Assembly (NCBI RefSeq): GCF_002776525.5 | Contig: NC_045441.1 | Span: forward strand, 128,764,740 to 128,828,739 | From: Piliocolobus tephrosceles | Taxonomy: Eukaryota > Chordata > Mammalia > Primates > Cercopithecidae | Direction of reading: 5' to 3' | Length of the DNA: 64,000 nt | In this document: piece by piece, positions 34,571 to 46,806 of the stretch | Layout of the letters: each line of letters opens with the position of its first letter | Position numbering within the stretch: the first letter of the stretch is position 1 | Translations under genes and position numbers: made by a program | Notes under the pieces: generated by a model | What the model was told of the DNA's origin: nothing | The model's input: the letters and a program-made list of their open reading frames with translations, nothing else | Database searches by the model: none

Positions 34571-34871
34571 GGCTGGGATGGTGGCTCACCCATGTAATGC
34601 TAGCACTTTGGGAAGCCAAGGCGGGAGGATCACTTGAGGCCAGGAGTTCAAGAGTAGCCTGGGCGACATAGTAAAACCCTGTCTCTACAAAAAATTTTTT
34701 AAGAAATTAGCCACGCATGATGGTGCACACCTGTAATCCCAGCTACTCAGGAGGCTGAAGTAAGAGGATGGCATAAGCCTGGGAAGTCGAGGCTGCAGTG
34801 AGCTGTGATCACGCCACTGCACTCTAGCCTGGGTGACAGAATAAGACTTTGTCTCAAAAAAAAAAAAAAAG
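34571..34871 (+). mobile_element. AluJ-like, plus strand
   Basis: GGCTGGGATGGTGGCTCACC, AAGCCTGGGAAGTCGAGGCT and an A-tail. Confidence 0.93.
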
Positions 34872-35462
34872 GAAAGGAAGTTGTTCAGATGAGGATACCA
34901 CTGCTCCATCTTCTCATAAACCAGTTTTCTTATCCTAACAATGGGGCCTCTTTGTAGTCCAAGAGCAGGGACTCTCCTACAGGGCCTCTGGAATGGAGCA
35001 ACATTCAGCAAAAGAGACGAGAATGCTCATTTTGTTCTCGTGAGCCTCGAACACTGCTCCAGCCAACTGAGCTAACCAGCTGTGGAATCAGGGAGCTGTC
35101 CCATATCAGCGGGGGCTTCAGGTGGAGAAGGGAAGAAAGGAAGGCAGGAGGAAGGGAGGGAGGGACTCTTGAGGGAAGCCAGAGAAGGAAGAGTGAGGGG
35201 CAGTGAGGCAGCACCTGAGACTCCTGGCGGTCCCAGACTCTCCCTGAGTACACCCAGGCTTCCCCTCCACAGCTCTGTCTGTGGCTCTGTAGAAAGCACA
35301 TCTGGCCTGGCTCTCATGGGAAGCCTTCAAGGCTTTCTACTCAAACCTTACCTGCTCTAGCACTCCCTGCTGACTGAGGCTCCCTCCTGTGCTCTATTCC
35401 TACATTGCTAACGATGTCTCTACTGCCAGTTCAGCTCTTTCACTCATCCTTGCACCGATAGT

Positions 35463-35483
35463 TGTTTTTTTTTTTTTTTTTGT
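35463..35483. repeat. poly(T) tract without an Alu
   Basis: A T-run of about 18 with no Alu or L1 body on either side. Confidence 0.7.
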
Positions 35484-35939
35484 CAATGAGAATAATCTAT
35501 AATCAGCTCCTAGACTGGAAGCATCCCGAGGCCACTGCCTGTGCATGACTGATCTCTGTACACCTCATAGTACCCAGCGTAGAGTCTTGCCTACTGGGGT
35601 AAGAGGGTCAGTGTCCACAGACATTGTGTGTCATTGTTCACACTCATGAGCTAGAAGAGACTGTGGTTTCATCATCTTCTTTCCTACCACCAAGCACTGT
35701 GCTAAGAACAGTAAATACCCAATACACAGATGTTTGCTGAACTGAGTAACTGATTGTGTGAAGAAGAAGTGAAAACTGGGATTTCTTACTGTTTATTTAC
35801 TTTTAAGGAAATAAGTGGTAGGGAGCGAGCTCTTTTAGTTCTTCTATGATAATAAGGATTTCAATGGTGAAATCTGAATAGAAACCTATAAAGCTCCACT
35901 TTTTAATAGGAGAAGCTAGACATAGGGAGTTTGTATCTT

Positions 35940-36005
35940 AAAATATATATATATATATATTTACATACTGAGGAATATATATATATATGCATGCTGAGGA
36001 ATAGT
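35940..36005. repeat. (AT)n runs with duplicated spacer
   Basis: Two AT runs, each followed by a similar spacer (CATACTGAGGAAT and CATGCTGAGGAAT), suggest a tandem duplication of about 35 bp with later drift. Confidence 0.85.
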
Positions 36006-37486
36006 GGGTGATAAAGGAGATACTATTCATCTACCTGAAGAAGAAGAGAGAATAAATGGAGATAGGCAGCTAGGGAGATTTTGAAAATTTGAAAAAATCC
36101 ATAAGCAATTAAACCCATAAAAAAGCCTGTAAGATGTTTGAAAGAATGACAGTGATCATTGGTAGGAACAGCTTAGTTTCTTCTTTTGCTAAAGAAGAAA
36201 AGTTCTGTGGCATCACTGGAAATCAGTGAGTGCCCGCCTGGCAGGCCTGTCTCTGTAGTGTCAGCTGTGTAAGTAGGTTTTTGTATGGTTGTATTTAGGC
36301 TTGTCCCGGATTCCCCCAAGAGATCAAAAGTTCCTTGAGAAGACAGAACCTATATTTGCTTCCCAGGGAAGTGCTCAGCTGCCACACAGCTCAGGGTGAT
36401 GCACAGAGCAGGGATTCAATCGACATTAACCCGCTAAATGGAGCTAACCAAATTCCACCCCAGTCTGAAAGGCTCTGACACAGAACTGTCTAGTTCCTTT
36501 TCGTTTGGCCTCAAAAAGGGTACATTTTTCAAAAACAACCCCACATACCCCAAAGATTCAAACTGAGATTCAGTTTTGAGGCTAAGTGAACAATTCTGCC
36601 TAACTCTTTAGTAATTCTTGCTTGTGTGAAAATCAAACAGAAGTCTTCCCTCTTCCCTCTTCTGGGTTTCCCTGACTGGATAGAGGTTGATAGACTTCAC
36701 ATGATCACAGAACCCAAACTTACAGGCCATCACTAGGGAGTCACAGTTCAGACCAGGAAATCAATAGCGGCAGAGAGAAGTGTGGAGGGAAACGATGTAG
36801 CGGCTTTCGGGTTGCACAGTGGAAAGGCTGATGAAGGGAATACGGCACACAGTCCCCAGCCTTATTACTTTTCCCCCTGGGAGTCCATCAATAGCTTAAA
36901 TGTTAGTGAGCATCATTCCTGCTTGTACCTTCACGTCTGGTTAAAATGAGTCTATTCCGCAAGCCGGGGCTTAGGTTCCATCATCTTTCCTACCGAGCAA
37001 CGCCCCCTCCACTTCTATCAGCCCCATCTGCATCCTTATGGAGGACGGCTCTCGGGACTGTCTTGCTTGGCAGTGGAGGGCGGAGGAGAGGGAGGGAAAG
37101 GGTGCTGCGGGTTTTTGTTTTTCTTTCCCCAAATGTATTGTGTTCAGTGTGGACAAATATTTGTGTAGTCTGTATTTACCATTAATACTTGGATAAAGTC
37201 ATTGGTGATTCGATTTTTCTATGGAAAGCAGCAAAGCATGGGGCGGGAAACAAAACCCCAAACGGAAGAACAGAAACTCTAAAAGCTGGCGTCTGAAGGT
37301 ATTATTCAAAAACAATATGGGAAAAGGCAGCACTGTATTTCCTCTGTTCTTCTAAGGGGAAGTTCAGAAAAAGGTCAGAAAGAGAACAATGCAGGCCATC
37401 TATCATAGCAGCCTCTAACCTAGAGGTGACTTGTCCACTGCAGCCTCATTTCTCAGTTCTGTAATTACCACCCCTCCCACAGACTG

Positions 37487-37590
37487 CACGTCACCGCGGC
37501 CCATGAATTATGCATTTCATTTCCACCTCCCCACACCCCGACTCAGTGACCACTGCCACGGCGGGCAGCTGCGGGGGGCGGGCCAATGCA
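37487..37590 (+). promoter_or_regulatory. small CpG/GC-box/CCAAT cluster in a repeat-free stretch
   Basis: Within 100 bp there are CpGs at ACGTCACCGCGG, an octamer-like TTATGCATTTCAT, a GC box GGGGGGCGGG (37573-37582) and a CCAAT box directly after it (37583-37587). The arrangement resembles a small promoter or enhancer core, antisense to HIPK2 if read from the CCAAT side. There is no TATA box or supported transcript. Confidence 0.3.
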
Positions 37591-38242
37591 GCACCCCTTC
37601 CCCCAGGTACACATGCAAATGTTACAGGGCCCCAGAGCCCCGGCACACAGCCGTGGATGCTGCCCGTGCTGACCTTCAGTTCCCAGCCTGAGGTTTTGTT
37701 TATTGAGCAAATAAGACTCGTTACCAGTAAGCATTTTCCTAGGGGAAAACATACTGGGCACCTTTCCTTCCCCTTCACGTTTTTATTCAGGCGAAATCTG
37801 GTTAAAATGAATATTAAGGGTGGTCTTGAAGGAGGCAAAGGTGACGTAGAGCCTGAGGGTATGTGTGTGTGTGTGTCTCCTGCTGTTTGAGTTGGGAAGT
37901 GGGTTGGAAAGTGGGTCCCAGAGGTGGATACTGCGGCAGGGACAGGAGCAGCCCTGCTCCTCCCCTGTCTGTGCCTCTGATTAACTGGTGCCCCTCTCCC
38001 ACCAATTCAGAGGGTCCCAGAAAACTTCTGAGGCCACCGGTCTTCAAAAGTGCTTCTGGTATACCAAAGCAGGGACTACTCTTTGTTCAGGATGATTTTC
38101 CTTTCAAATCTTTACAAAACATTAGGTTTAGTAGAGAAGTTGGTTAGACTTGGTTGCTCGGGCAATTGAGAGACCTAGAATACCCCTGGAAGCATACAGG
38201 GGTAAGCAACAAGCGAAAGGGTTCCCTTGAGAACAAGAGTTC

Positions 38243-38473
38243 TTCTGTTTGGTCCGCCTCAGTCTATCGCTTGAATTCTGTTTGGTCCGCCTCAGTCTAT
38301 CGCTTGAATTCTGTTTGGTCCAGCTCAGTCTATCGCTTGAATTCTGTTTGGTCCGCCTCAGTCTATCGCTTGAATTCTGTTTGGTCCGCCTCAGTCTATC
38401 GCTTGAATTCTGTTTGGTCCGCCTCAGTCTATCGCTTGAATTCTGTTTGGTCCGCCTCAGTCTATCGCTTGAA
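38243..38473. repeat. 33-bp minisatellite, 7 tandem copies
   Basis: Seven contiguous units of 33 bp begin TTCTGTTTGGTCC and end CGCTTGAA. Six are identical and the third differs in the GCCTC/AGCTC segment. Because 33 is a multiple of three, every frame repeats an 11-residue peptide, so the open frames across it (for example VWSASVYRLN repeats) do not imply a gene. The near-identity of units suggests recent expansion and likely length polymorphism. Confidence 0.97.
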
Positions 38474-38575
38474 GAGGTGGTATGGGTAGGATTTTAATAT
38501 ATATTTTAAAAAAGTGATCTGAGACATATTCAGGGAAGACAGTTCTAAGATAGGATATAAAAAATAGGATATTTA

Positions 38576-38876
38576 GGCCAGGCATGGTGGCTCACGCCTG
38601 TAATCCCAGCACTTTGGGAGGCCAAGGTGGGCGGATCACCTGAAGTCAGGAGATTGAGACCAGCCTGGCCAACATGGTGAAACTCCATCTCTATTAAAAA
38701 TACAAAATTTAGCTGGGTGTGGTGGCGGGCACCTGTAATCCCAGCTACTTAGGAAGCTGAGGCAAGAGAATCGCTTGAACCCAGGAGGCGGAGGTTGCAG
38801 TGAGCCAAGATCGCGCCATTGCACTCCAGCCTGGGCGACAGAGTGAGACTCCATCTCAAAAAAAAAAAAAAAAAAA
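38576..38876 (+). mobile_element. AluS-like, plus strand
   Basis: Flanked by AGGATATTTA on both sides. Lies 100 bp after the 33-bp minisatellite. Confidence 0.95.
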
Positions 38877-39029
38877 AGGATATTTAATTTCTGAGGCTGA
38901 TCTCAGGAACACAATAGTAAGTGGGCTGCATATTAGGTGCAAATCACTATGACATATATTTTATTCCCTTGGGGTTTTTTTTTTTTTTTTAAACTATTCT
39001 CAGGGTTGGACCATTTGTTTATAAGGGAC

Positions 39030-39515
39030 TGACTGAGGGCTATGATTACAGCTGTGACAGCCAGCCCTTAAGATGGCCCCTGAGGACCCAGTCCTCCTGG
39101 AAGTCAACACCCTGGTGTGGTCCCCTCTCACACTGAAAAGGGCAAGCCTGTGTAACCAATAAGACAGTGCAGAAATGACAACGTGTGGCTTCTGAGACTA
39201 GGCTGTAAAAGACATGTGGCTTCTGCTTTGCTCTGTCTTGAATCACTTACTCCGGAAGAGGACAATCAATGGCCTTGTGGAGAGATCCATGTGGATGGAA
39301 CCCAGGCCTCTGGCCAACAGCCAGCACTGGCTTACCAGCCACAACAGTGACCCACCTGGGAAGAGGACTCTCCAGCCCCACTCACGCCCTTGGGTGACTG
39401 CAGCCCAGGCTGAGAGCTCACTGCCACCTCAGGACAGAACTTGAGTGGGAAGCGTCCTGTCATGTTGCTCCCAAATTCCTGGAGCATAGCAACTGTGAGA
39501 TAATGTTTATTGTGT
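39030..39515 (+). mobile_element. MLT1-like LTR, degraded
   Basis: Blocks CCTGGTGTGGTCCCCTCTCA, TTGAATCACTTACTCCGGAA, CAGCCAGCACTGGCTTACCA and CAACTGTGAGATAATGTTTA resemble older MLT1 LTRs. The family call is from memory. Confidence 0.5.
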
Positions 39516-41362
39516 CCGCCATGGAATTTTGAGGTACTTCATTATGCAGTGACAGATATTCATTGGGCATCTCTAAGAGGGGAGGGAGCACGCAGAGAAG
39601 CTCTAGACTTGTGCTTCTGGCAAGCCTTAGGTGAGCACTGCCTGATACCCAACACAGCACTGGGTCCTCCATCCAGCTCCTGCCCTGCCCTGATGGGAAC
39701 CAACGAAGCACTTTCTAAAAAGGTAGGAGGCACAAGGAAAATGAGACCCGAGGAGGACTTCCAAGCACCCAAATGCAGGCAAGACTGAACGGATGGCATG
39801 AAGTTTGCAAAGCGCTATCCCACAGGATGAACCTGAGACAGCCACTCTTTGGCCTGCATAGATAATACATTTTTTCAACTAGCTATTAACATTTAGAACT
39901 CAGGTGATATTCCGAAATGTTTGGATTTCCTGCTGAAAATCAAAAGCTCTGGTAACTCTGGGCCACTTGTCAGTTCATGTCCACAGTGGCCTGGGGCTGG
40001 ACAACGCTGCCCTCTGCACGTGTGTGTCACCAGATGCAGGCCTTAACCATGACTAGCTCACTGATCGCCTGCCTAGCCCTGGAGGCACTTGAGTTCGTGA
40101 CTCCTAGGAGACAGGCGAGCTGGAGGGGGACAAATGAAATACTTATATGGAATTACTGTGTTTCGCTCTCTAGTGGGGGCACTGAGGAGGGGACACAACT
40201 TGTTTTCTTTTATTAAACAAACAAAAAAGGGTTAGTAAACAGCTGCCCCAGAAGGAACTTCTTAGAACTTACAACAAGGAATGTAAAACGATTATTCCGC
40301 TTTACATTACACAGTGTGAACTGTAATAGGAGAGATCCGATGTTAAGTTTCTGCAATGTTTGTTTATGAAGGGCTTCGTTATATAAGACCTCCGTGGAGA
40401 GGAAGTGCAATGCTGGAGTCTCGCTTTGCCGATCTGGCTTTCTACTCTAACAATTATTTACAATAACATTAGAGAGGAAGGCTCTGGCGCCATAACTCAG
40501 TGAATATCTGCCGGATTCTTCCCTCCTACAAGATACAATAATATACCCTTTATTGGCCTTCTCCCAATTCTCCATTTGAAACAGGATCATAATCAGTTTT
40601 CAGAGTGGCTTACTCAGGAATTAAGTAGCCAAGCACGGCATCACTGCTTCTTGAACAATTCTATAGTCCTTTGCATATTTTTGGAAAAGGAATGTGATGT
40701 CAACAGCCTCATGCTCTTGAGAATATCCTTCCTAGGTGGGCAAGTGCTGGGTTGGGGGAGAATGGGGCCTTGTGTTTGCATAAGATGCTGCTCAAGAGTG
40801 GCTTTATATAAGACAGCAGGAGGAAGGTATTCCGCCTGCCTCCCCCTTCCCCTGAGCTTGCAGAACATGATTGGATTATTGAGTGATTATGTAGTAAGTT
40901 CAATCACCGTTATTTACTGAGCTCCCAGCATGTTCAAGACTCCGCTAGAAGGTGATACAAAGTCATGGTTTCTGTTCTCAAGAAGCTTATCATCTCATCT
41001 ACATGTATAGAAAAAGGAAAATGGACAGAAATCATGAATGTCAGATGCCAGCTACAATTAGAGGGAGCAATCTCTCTCATTCAGTAAACATTTATTGAGC
41101 ATCCATTAGGTGCTGGGCACTAAGTATTTGGCAGTGAACAAAAAAAGACAGTCTCTGCTCTCATGGAACTTGAACTCTAGTACACCTCAGTGGACTCCAC
41201 TCCAGGCTGGGAAGAACAGGAGAGAATTCAAGGAGGCAGAATTTAAATAGAATCGTTAGGGACCACTGACTTCAGAGTTGAGAGAAGGGAGAGGGCACTG
41301 CAGGTAAGAAAACATCATCAACGAAGGTACAGAGGCAGGAAAACACAAAGAAGACTGTTCAG
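39516..41362. other. intron 2 segment without a gene
   Basis: Mostly unrecognised. About 40905-41000 and 41080-41200 carry L2/MIR-like blocks (ATTTATTGAGCATCCATTAG, GGTGCTGGGCACTAAG). Confidence 0.6.
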
Positions 41363-41669
41363 GGCTGGGCATGGTGGCTCACGCCTGTAATCCCAGTACT
41401 TTGGGAGGCCGAGGTGGGTGGATCACTTGAGGTCAGGAGTTCGAGACCAGCCTGGCCAACATGGTGAAAGTCTGCCTCTACTAAAAATACAAAAATTAGA
41501 TGGGCATGGTAGTGGGGGCCTGTAATCCCAGCTACTCAGGAGGCCGAGGCACAAGAATGTCTTTCACCTGGGAGGCAGAGGTTGCACTGAGCCGAGATCA
41601 CACCACTGCACTGCAGCCTGGGTGACAGAGCAAGACTCTGTCTCAAAAAAAAAAAAAAAAAAAAAAAAA
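41363..41669 (+). mobile_element. AluS-like, plus strand
   Basis: Full-length with a long A-tail, between AGACTGTTCAGG and AGACTCTTCAGG. Confidence 0.95.
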
Positions 41670-42248
41670 GACTCTTCAGGAGAACAAGGAAGTGACACAA
41701 GGGCTAGGGCAGCAGGACCAAGGGGCAAGTGGCACCACGGCAGAAACAGCATCACTGTCACCCTTGATAATAACTCTGGACCTCCTATGCCACGGTGCTG
41801 AGGCAGGACAACAGCTGCTCTTTGATTTCTTCAGAGAGCAACTACAGACAAAGGGACATTTGTCTCTAAACATGAGTAACTGGAAAATGCAGTGCTGAGG
41901 ACTATCAAGTGTTACAGAATGGGTGGTGGATTTAGAGATCTTATGGGGCAAATCACACCTCCCACACCGCCACCTCGTATGGTGAAAGTCTGACCCGTGG
42001 ACCTCTGGAAGGAGGCCTCTGCCTCCTGTTAGAGACAGGCCATTGAGAGGCACAGGTGATAAGCAAGCAAAGGAAATCAGCTTCCACTGCTTCAAGAAGC
42101 ACAGTCTGGGATTAGTTGACTGGGTGTGATGAAAATCGCCAAGTTTTATGTTGTATTAGTGAAGGTTTTCCACTTGTACAATGTTTTTTTCTTTCCAAAG
42201 GTAGGGGGAACAAAACGTGCTCCTCTGGCCTCCTCGAGACTGTTTTTT

Positions 42249-42540
42249 TTTTTTTTTTGAGATGGAGTCTTGCTCTGTTGCCCAGGTTGGAGTACAGTGG
42301 CATGATCTCAGCTCACTGCAAGCTCCGCCTCCCAGGTTCAAGCGATTCTCCTGCCTCAGCCTCCTGACTAGCTGGAGTTAAAGGTGCCCGGCACCAGGCT
42401 CAGCTAATTTTTGTATTTTTAGTAGAGATGAGGTTTCACCATCTTGGCTAGGCTGGTCTCAAACTCCTGACCTCAAGTGATCTGCCCGCCTGAGTATCCC
42501 AAAGTGCTAGGATTACAGGCGTGAGCCACCGTGCCCGGCC
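42249..42540 (-). mobile_element. AluS-like, minus strand
   Basis: T-run to CGTGCCCGGCC, with ACTGTTT on both sides. Confidence 0.94.
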
Positions 42541-42738
42541 AAAACTGTTTCTTTACTACAGAGACAGGTTTGTGTATGTACAGCCCAGCTTGTTGAATGA
42601 TAAAGCAGCAAAACAGAGCCTCAGTGACACAGGGGCTGGCCGTTCCCTGTTCCTATAGGTTTAACAGCATGAGATACACATAAGAGCTGCTGCTATACAA
42701 GTGAGGCTCTTAAACATCATTAAAAACACATATTTAAG

Positions 42739-43033
42739 GTTAGGCACAGTGGCTCATGCCTGTTATCCCAACATTTTGGGAAGCGGAGGCAAAAGGATCC
42801 TTTGGGCCTGGGAATTTGAGACCAGCCTGGGCAATATAGCGAGACTTTGTCTCTACAAAAAAATCAAAACATTAGCCAGGGGTGGTGGTGCACACCTATA
42901 GTCCCAGCTACTCGGGAGGGTGAGGCAGGAGTACTGCTTGAGCCTAGGAGGTTCAAGCCACAGTAGTGAGTCATGATCACACCACTGCACTCCACCCTGG
43001 ACGACAGAGCAAGGCCCTATCTCAAAAACAAAC
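42739..43033 (+). mobile_element. AluJ-like, plus strand
   Basis: Diverged element, head-to-head with the previous one, tail CAAAAACAAACAAACA. Confidence 0.92.
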
Positions 43034-44479
43034 AAACATAAACGGCCCAAAAACCCCAAGCCCAAAAACACATCTTTGGAACTGCTTAATGCATTTAGGA
43101 AGCATGGAGTCCTCATGGTGGTATGGGCTTGAGGCTTCACCGAGCCCCTGTGAAAACTCCAAGCGCTGTCTCCATGGTGGGGGTGCAGTCAGTAGCAAGA
43201 TAACAAAACTCAGACGGGAAGGACAAAGTGCAACATGGATGCTCACAAGTCCAGCCAAATTCTGAGTGCTTAAGAAGAGGCTTGTTCATTACGATATTCC
43301 TGGTAATATCAACTCTCAAACTACTCCTTGGATCACCTACCCAATATTTATTTTTGGGAACATTTTAAATCAAGAGAAAAGCTATTAATAAGTTAAATAA
43401 AAGCTGTTGAAGGGATTCCTGCGAGTGGGAGGTTGAATAGGGTGATTTCTAAAGTCCTTGCCAACACACGATTCTAGGATTCTATGACTGCTTTCCTCCC
43501 AATTCCATGCAATGACATATTCACAGGCGACAAAGAGCAATAGAAAATAGCTAATTCACATGAAGGGCTGCTCTGACTGTGGGGGGAATTCGCTTGGATA
43601 AGAAAGTGTCTGTAGGAATTAGGGTCCCCAACCTGGAGCTGAGGTACTGATGAGCCAGTTACTGAATTCTCAGTGCCCATAAGGTGCAGAGTTGATGACG
43701 AGGATCACAGTCAGTTAAGGGACTAGAGTCATGACAAATACAAACCAGGAAATAGTTCAGCGAAGGGTTGAGCAGGCACACAAATAAATTCAGAGCAAGC
43801 GAAGCAAGTTACGATAAACAAAGAAATGTCAGTCTCCCCTTTGGGACAAAGATGTAAGCGGCAGTGGAGCCAGTAGAGTGAATGGGCAGGCCCTGTGCAA
43901 GAGGCTCCCGCCGGGCAAGGAGGCTGCTGCCTGCAGTTCTGCAGGTGGCTGTAGACAGAAGGCATGTGGGAACCTGCACAGCAACTCTGTCTTCCTCTGG
44001 AGTCTTTCCGCTTATCCCACATGGCAGGGTCTTCTTGGCTCTTGCTTCTGACATGCTCACTTCCTTTTTCTTTTCTCCTTGGCCCTTTCTCTCCTTCTTC
44101 CTTTAAGGTAGCACTGCTTGTCCCTGCTCGCCGCCCTGCACTGATGGATGCACAAGTGAGGGGTCTACACACCCCTCTTTCATTTCCTAAGCAACCCACA
44201 AGTCCAAGTGAAGATGTATGATTACATTTGTATTTTGGAAACGTAACGATTGATTGTGGTTATGACTTTAAAGGAAGGGCACCCTTGTAATGGGCAACTG
44301 GAGAATGAATTAAGGTCAAGAAGGCTCGGGGTGGGGAGGCGAGTCAGGAGGCCTATATGATAATTGGATGATGATTTAACCATGGATGAGGAGGCTTGCA
44401 CCAGGGAAGCTGGAGAGGCTGCACTCACACATCACCACCAAGCTGCTTTTGGGACCCACGGGCCTTCCCTTGGTTCTCA
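43034..44479. other. intron 2 segment without a gene
   Basis: No named repeat and no coding signal. Open frames at 43729-44221 occur on both strands and lack family resemblance. Confidence 0.6.
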
Positions 44480-45347
44480 TCCTCAGCCTTGCCTCTCTTT
44501 GATAACTGACCCTGTTGACCTCAATTCGCTTTCCAAGTCCCCTTAGGGTTGCTAATGTGTTTTGCTGGTGTCTGCTCATTTCTCCCATCATTCTTCTCTC
44601 TCTTCCTTCTCCCGCTCCCTCACTCTGTACCCTGGTCCACCTCCATGGTGAACTCATTGACTGCCAGGCATCTACCACCAGGTGGATGCATTCCCAGCCC
44701 TGATTTCTCCCTGGGTCCTAGGACCATATTCTCATTGACTTAAGTATCTCTAATCGGATGCCTCAAAGTGAAGTCATCACATCCCTCCACCCCCACAAAA
44801 CGGGGCTCCTTTCCAGCTCACCCCACTTATTCCAGCAGAACCATTACTTTTTCATCTCCAAAATTAGGAGTCATCTTTGCTTATCACATTTGCCTTTATT
44901 TCTTGAGTTTCTGCCTTCTTTTGGGGATGTACCTCATAGTCACTTTTTCTTCTTTATTCTCAATGCCACTACTCCCTTGGCCTGGGCCAGATAACTGAAA
45001 TAGTCTCTTGCCCAGTTTCTCTGCCTCTAATCTTTCCCTCTGTCCAATCCAATTTACAGCCTGCTGCCTGACTCACTTTCATCATCCCACAGCTTTCCTC
45101 AAGAACCAACTTGCCTATCACACGGAATCCAAATTCTAATTACTCCCAAGGCCCCAGAGCTGCCCTCCTTTACCCCATCATGTTTTTCCGTGTTCAGTTC
45201 ATAACATCCTCTTAGGTCTGACCCTTCCCTGTCATTTGTGCACACCATGGCAATATTTTCCTTACTTGACACTTCTGTGCATGTTGCTTTTTTCATCTGT
45301 GATACTTTCTCCTTCTCTTATTCAAATCCTAAACATCCTCAGAGTTC
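44480..45347 (+). mobile_element. L2-like, plus strand
   Basis: Contains ACGGAATCCAAATTCTAATT and CTCCCAAGGCCCCAGAGCTG. It is interrupted by the Alu at 45365-45658 and seems to continue beyond it. Confidence 0.55.
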
Positions 45348-45364
45348 AGTTCTACCTCCACTTT

Positions 45365-45658
45365 TTTTTTTTTTTTTCTGAGATGGAGTCTCACTCTGTC
45401 ACCCAGACTGGAGTGCAATGGCACAATCTTGGCTCACTGCAACCTCTGCCTCCCAGATTCAAGCGATTCTTCTGCCTCAGCCTCCCGAGTAGCTGGGGTT
45501 ACAGGCTTGCACCACCACGCCTGGCTAATTGTATTTTTAGTAGAGATGGGGTTTCACCACATTGGCCAGGCTGGTCTCGAACTCCTGACCTCAAATGATC
45601 CTCCAGCCTTGGCCTCCCAAAGTGCTGGGATTACACACGTGATCCACCATGCCTGGCC
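45365..45658 (-). mobile_element. AluS-like, minus strand
   Basis: The target duplication AGTTCTACCTCCACTT flanks it and splits L2-like sequence. Confidence 0.95.
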
Positions 45659-45678
45659 TACAAGTTCTACCTCCACTT

Positions 45679-46567
45679 CTATTAGCATTCCCCCGACAGC
45701 TCACCCAGGTTTCTGCTGTAGTCAAGAGCCTTGGACTGCACTGTATCCACCTTGGACGCTGACCCTCCGTGGGAGGTGCTATGTCAGTCAGAGTCTTCTG
45801 TTAGACAGCATTCACCGTGGCATCCTAGGTAGGGATTGCGCTGTTAGGGTGGCTTGTGTTGACCCAAATGTCCCTTCAGACCTCGTCCATTCGATTTTTC
45901 ACTGTGTTGGTTTCAAATCCCCAGGACTGATCTATGCTGAGCTTATCAGACTTCACCTTCAGCTGCACATCTCCAGATAGAGACAGGACCAGCACATTCT
46001 GCCTCCACCCAAATGATTCTTGGCCATAATCCCCTGCCTGGGTAGACCGTTACTCTCGTTGGCCTCTGGATTGATCCAGTGCTATCTCTGCACAGTGTTC
46101 AGTTTCAGGTCTTCCTGAGGAACTTTTTGGTGCCTTCCAGAAGGCTCTTCTTTCCCTTCACACACCTTCCATTAAACTATAAGAGTCATGCCAGGCACTT
46201 GTTTCTAGGTGTAGCAGTTATCTCTCCAATTAAGCTATAAGCTTCTTGATTAAAAAAAAAAAAAAAAAAAACCAGAAACACAGCATCTTCTTTCCTTGGA
46301 CAGCCGTATCACTGAACACAGTGTCACATAATAGGTGCTCATGAAAACACAACTGACTTATTTTGTGTCATACCATGCGACTGGCCACTATCCTTCCAGA
46401 TGCCCTTGAAGAGGTTTGCATAGGAATTAGGAGACCTGGGTTCTCCACATGACCTTGTCACTATGTACTTTGTGTTCCTGGTTGAGTCACTTAAATGTTA
46501 TGAGCCTAAGTTCCCTCAGTCGTAAGATGGTAGCAGCCATTCCCACTTGATCACCTTAAGAATTAAC
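45679..46567. other. intron 2 segment, probably L2 remnant
   Basis: 46110-46350 has L2-type sequence (GAGTCATGCCAGGCACTTGT, CAATTAAGCTATAAGCTTC) broken by an A-run at 46252-46270. Confidence 0.45.
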
Positions 46568-46806
46568 AGGGGATCACCTGAAGTCAGGAGTACTAGACCA
46601 GCCTGAGCAACATGGTGAAACCCTGTCTCTACTAAAAACAGAAAAATTAGCTGGGCGGGGTGGTGTGTGCCTGTAATCCCAGCTACTCCGGAGGCTGAGG
46701 CAGGAGAATCACTTGAACCCAGGAGGCGGAGGTTGCGGTGAGCAGAGATCGTGCCATTGCATTCCAGCCTGGGTGACAACAGTGAAACTTCATCTCAGAA
46801 AAAAAG
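46568..46806 (+). mobile_element. Alu, plus strand, 5'-truncated
   Basis: Starts inside the left arm at GGATCACCTGAAGTCAGG and ends in an A-rich tail. Flanks AAGAATTAACAGG and AAGAATGACCAGG look like its target duplication, so the truncation happened at insertion. Confidence 0.9.

Larger units (their letters stand above)
34872..38242. other. 3.4-kb repeat-poor stretch of intron 2
   Basis: No Alu or L1. Contains a purine-rich tract (35110-35200), a poly(T), AT runs and the GC-box/CCAAT cluster near 37487-37590, and ends at the minisatellite. No coding signal. Confidence 0.7.

Noticed and set aside
37004..37018. CTCF motif in reverse orientation (AACGCCCCCTCC)
   Set aside because: Only the G-rich half agrees; the flanking CC and the end of the core do not match.
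38243..38473. CRISPR-like array
   Set aside because: The units are contiguous with no spacers, and the DNA is vertebrate.
38154..38497. Open frames encoding repeated 11-residue peptides
   Set aside because: They follow automatically from a 33-bp tandem unit with no stop codon; two frames are open at once. No evidence of a protein.
40168..40185. CTCF motif (CTCTAGTGGGGGCACT)
   Set aside because: It needs a one-base insertion relative to the core consensus.
45429..45980. A 183-residue open frame on the plus strand
   Set aside because: Its N-terminal half is the usual antisense-Alu translation (SASRVAGVTGLHHHAWL type) and the rest is L2-like DNA.
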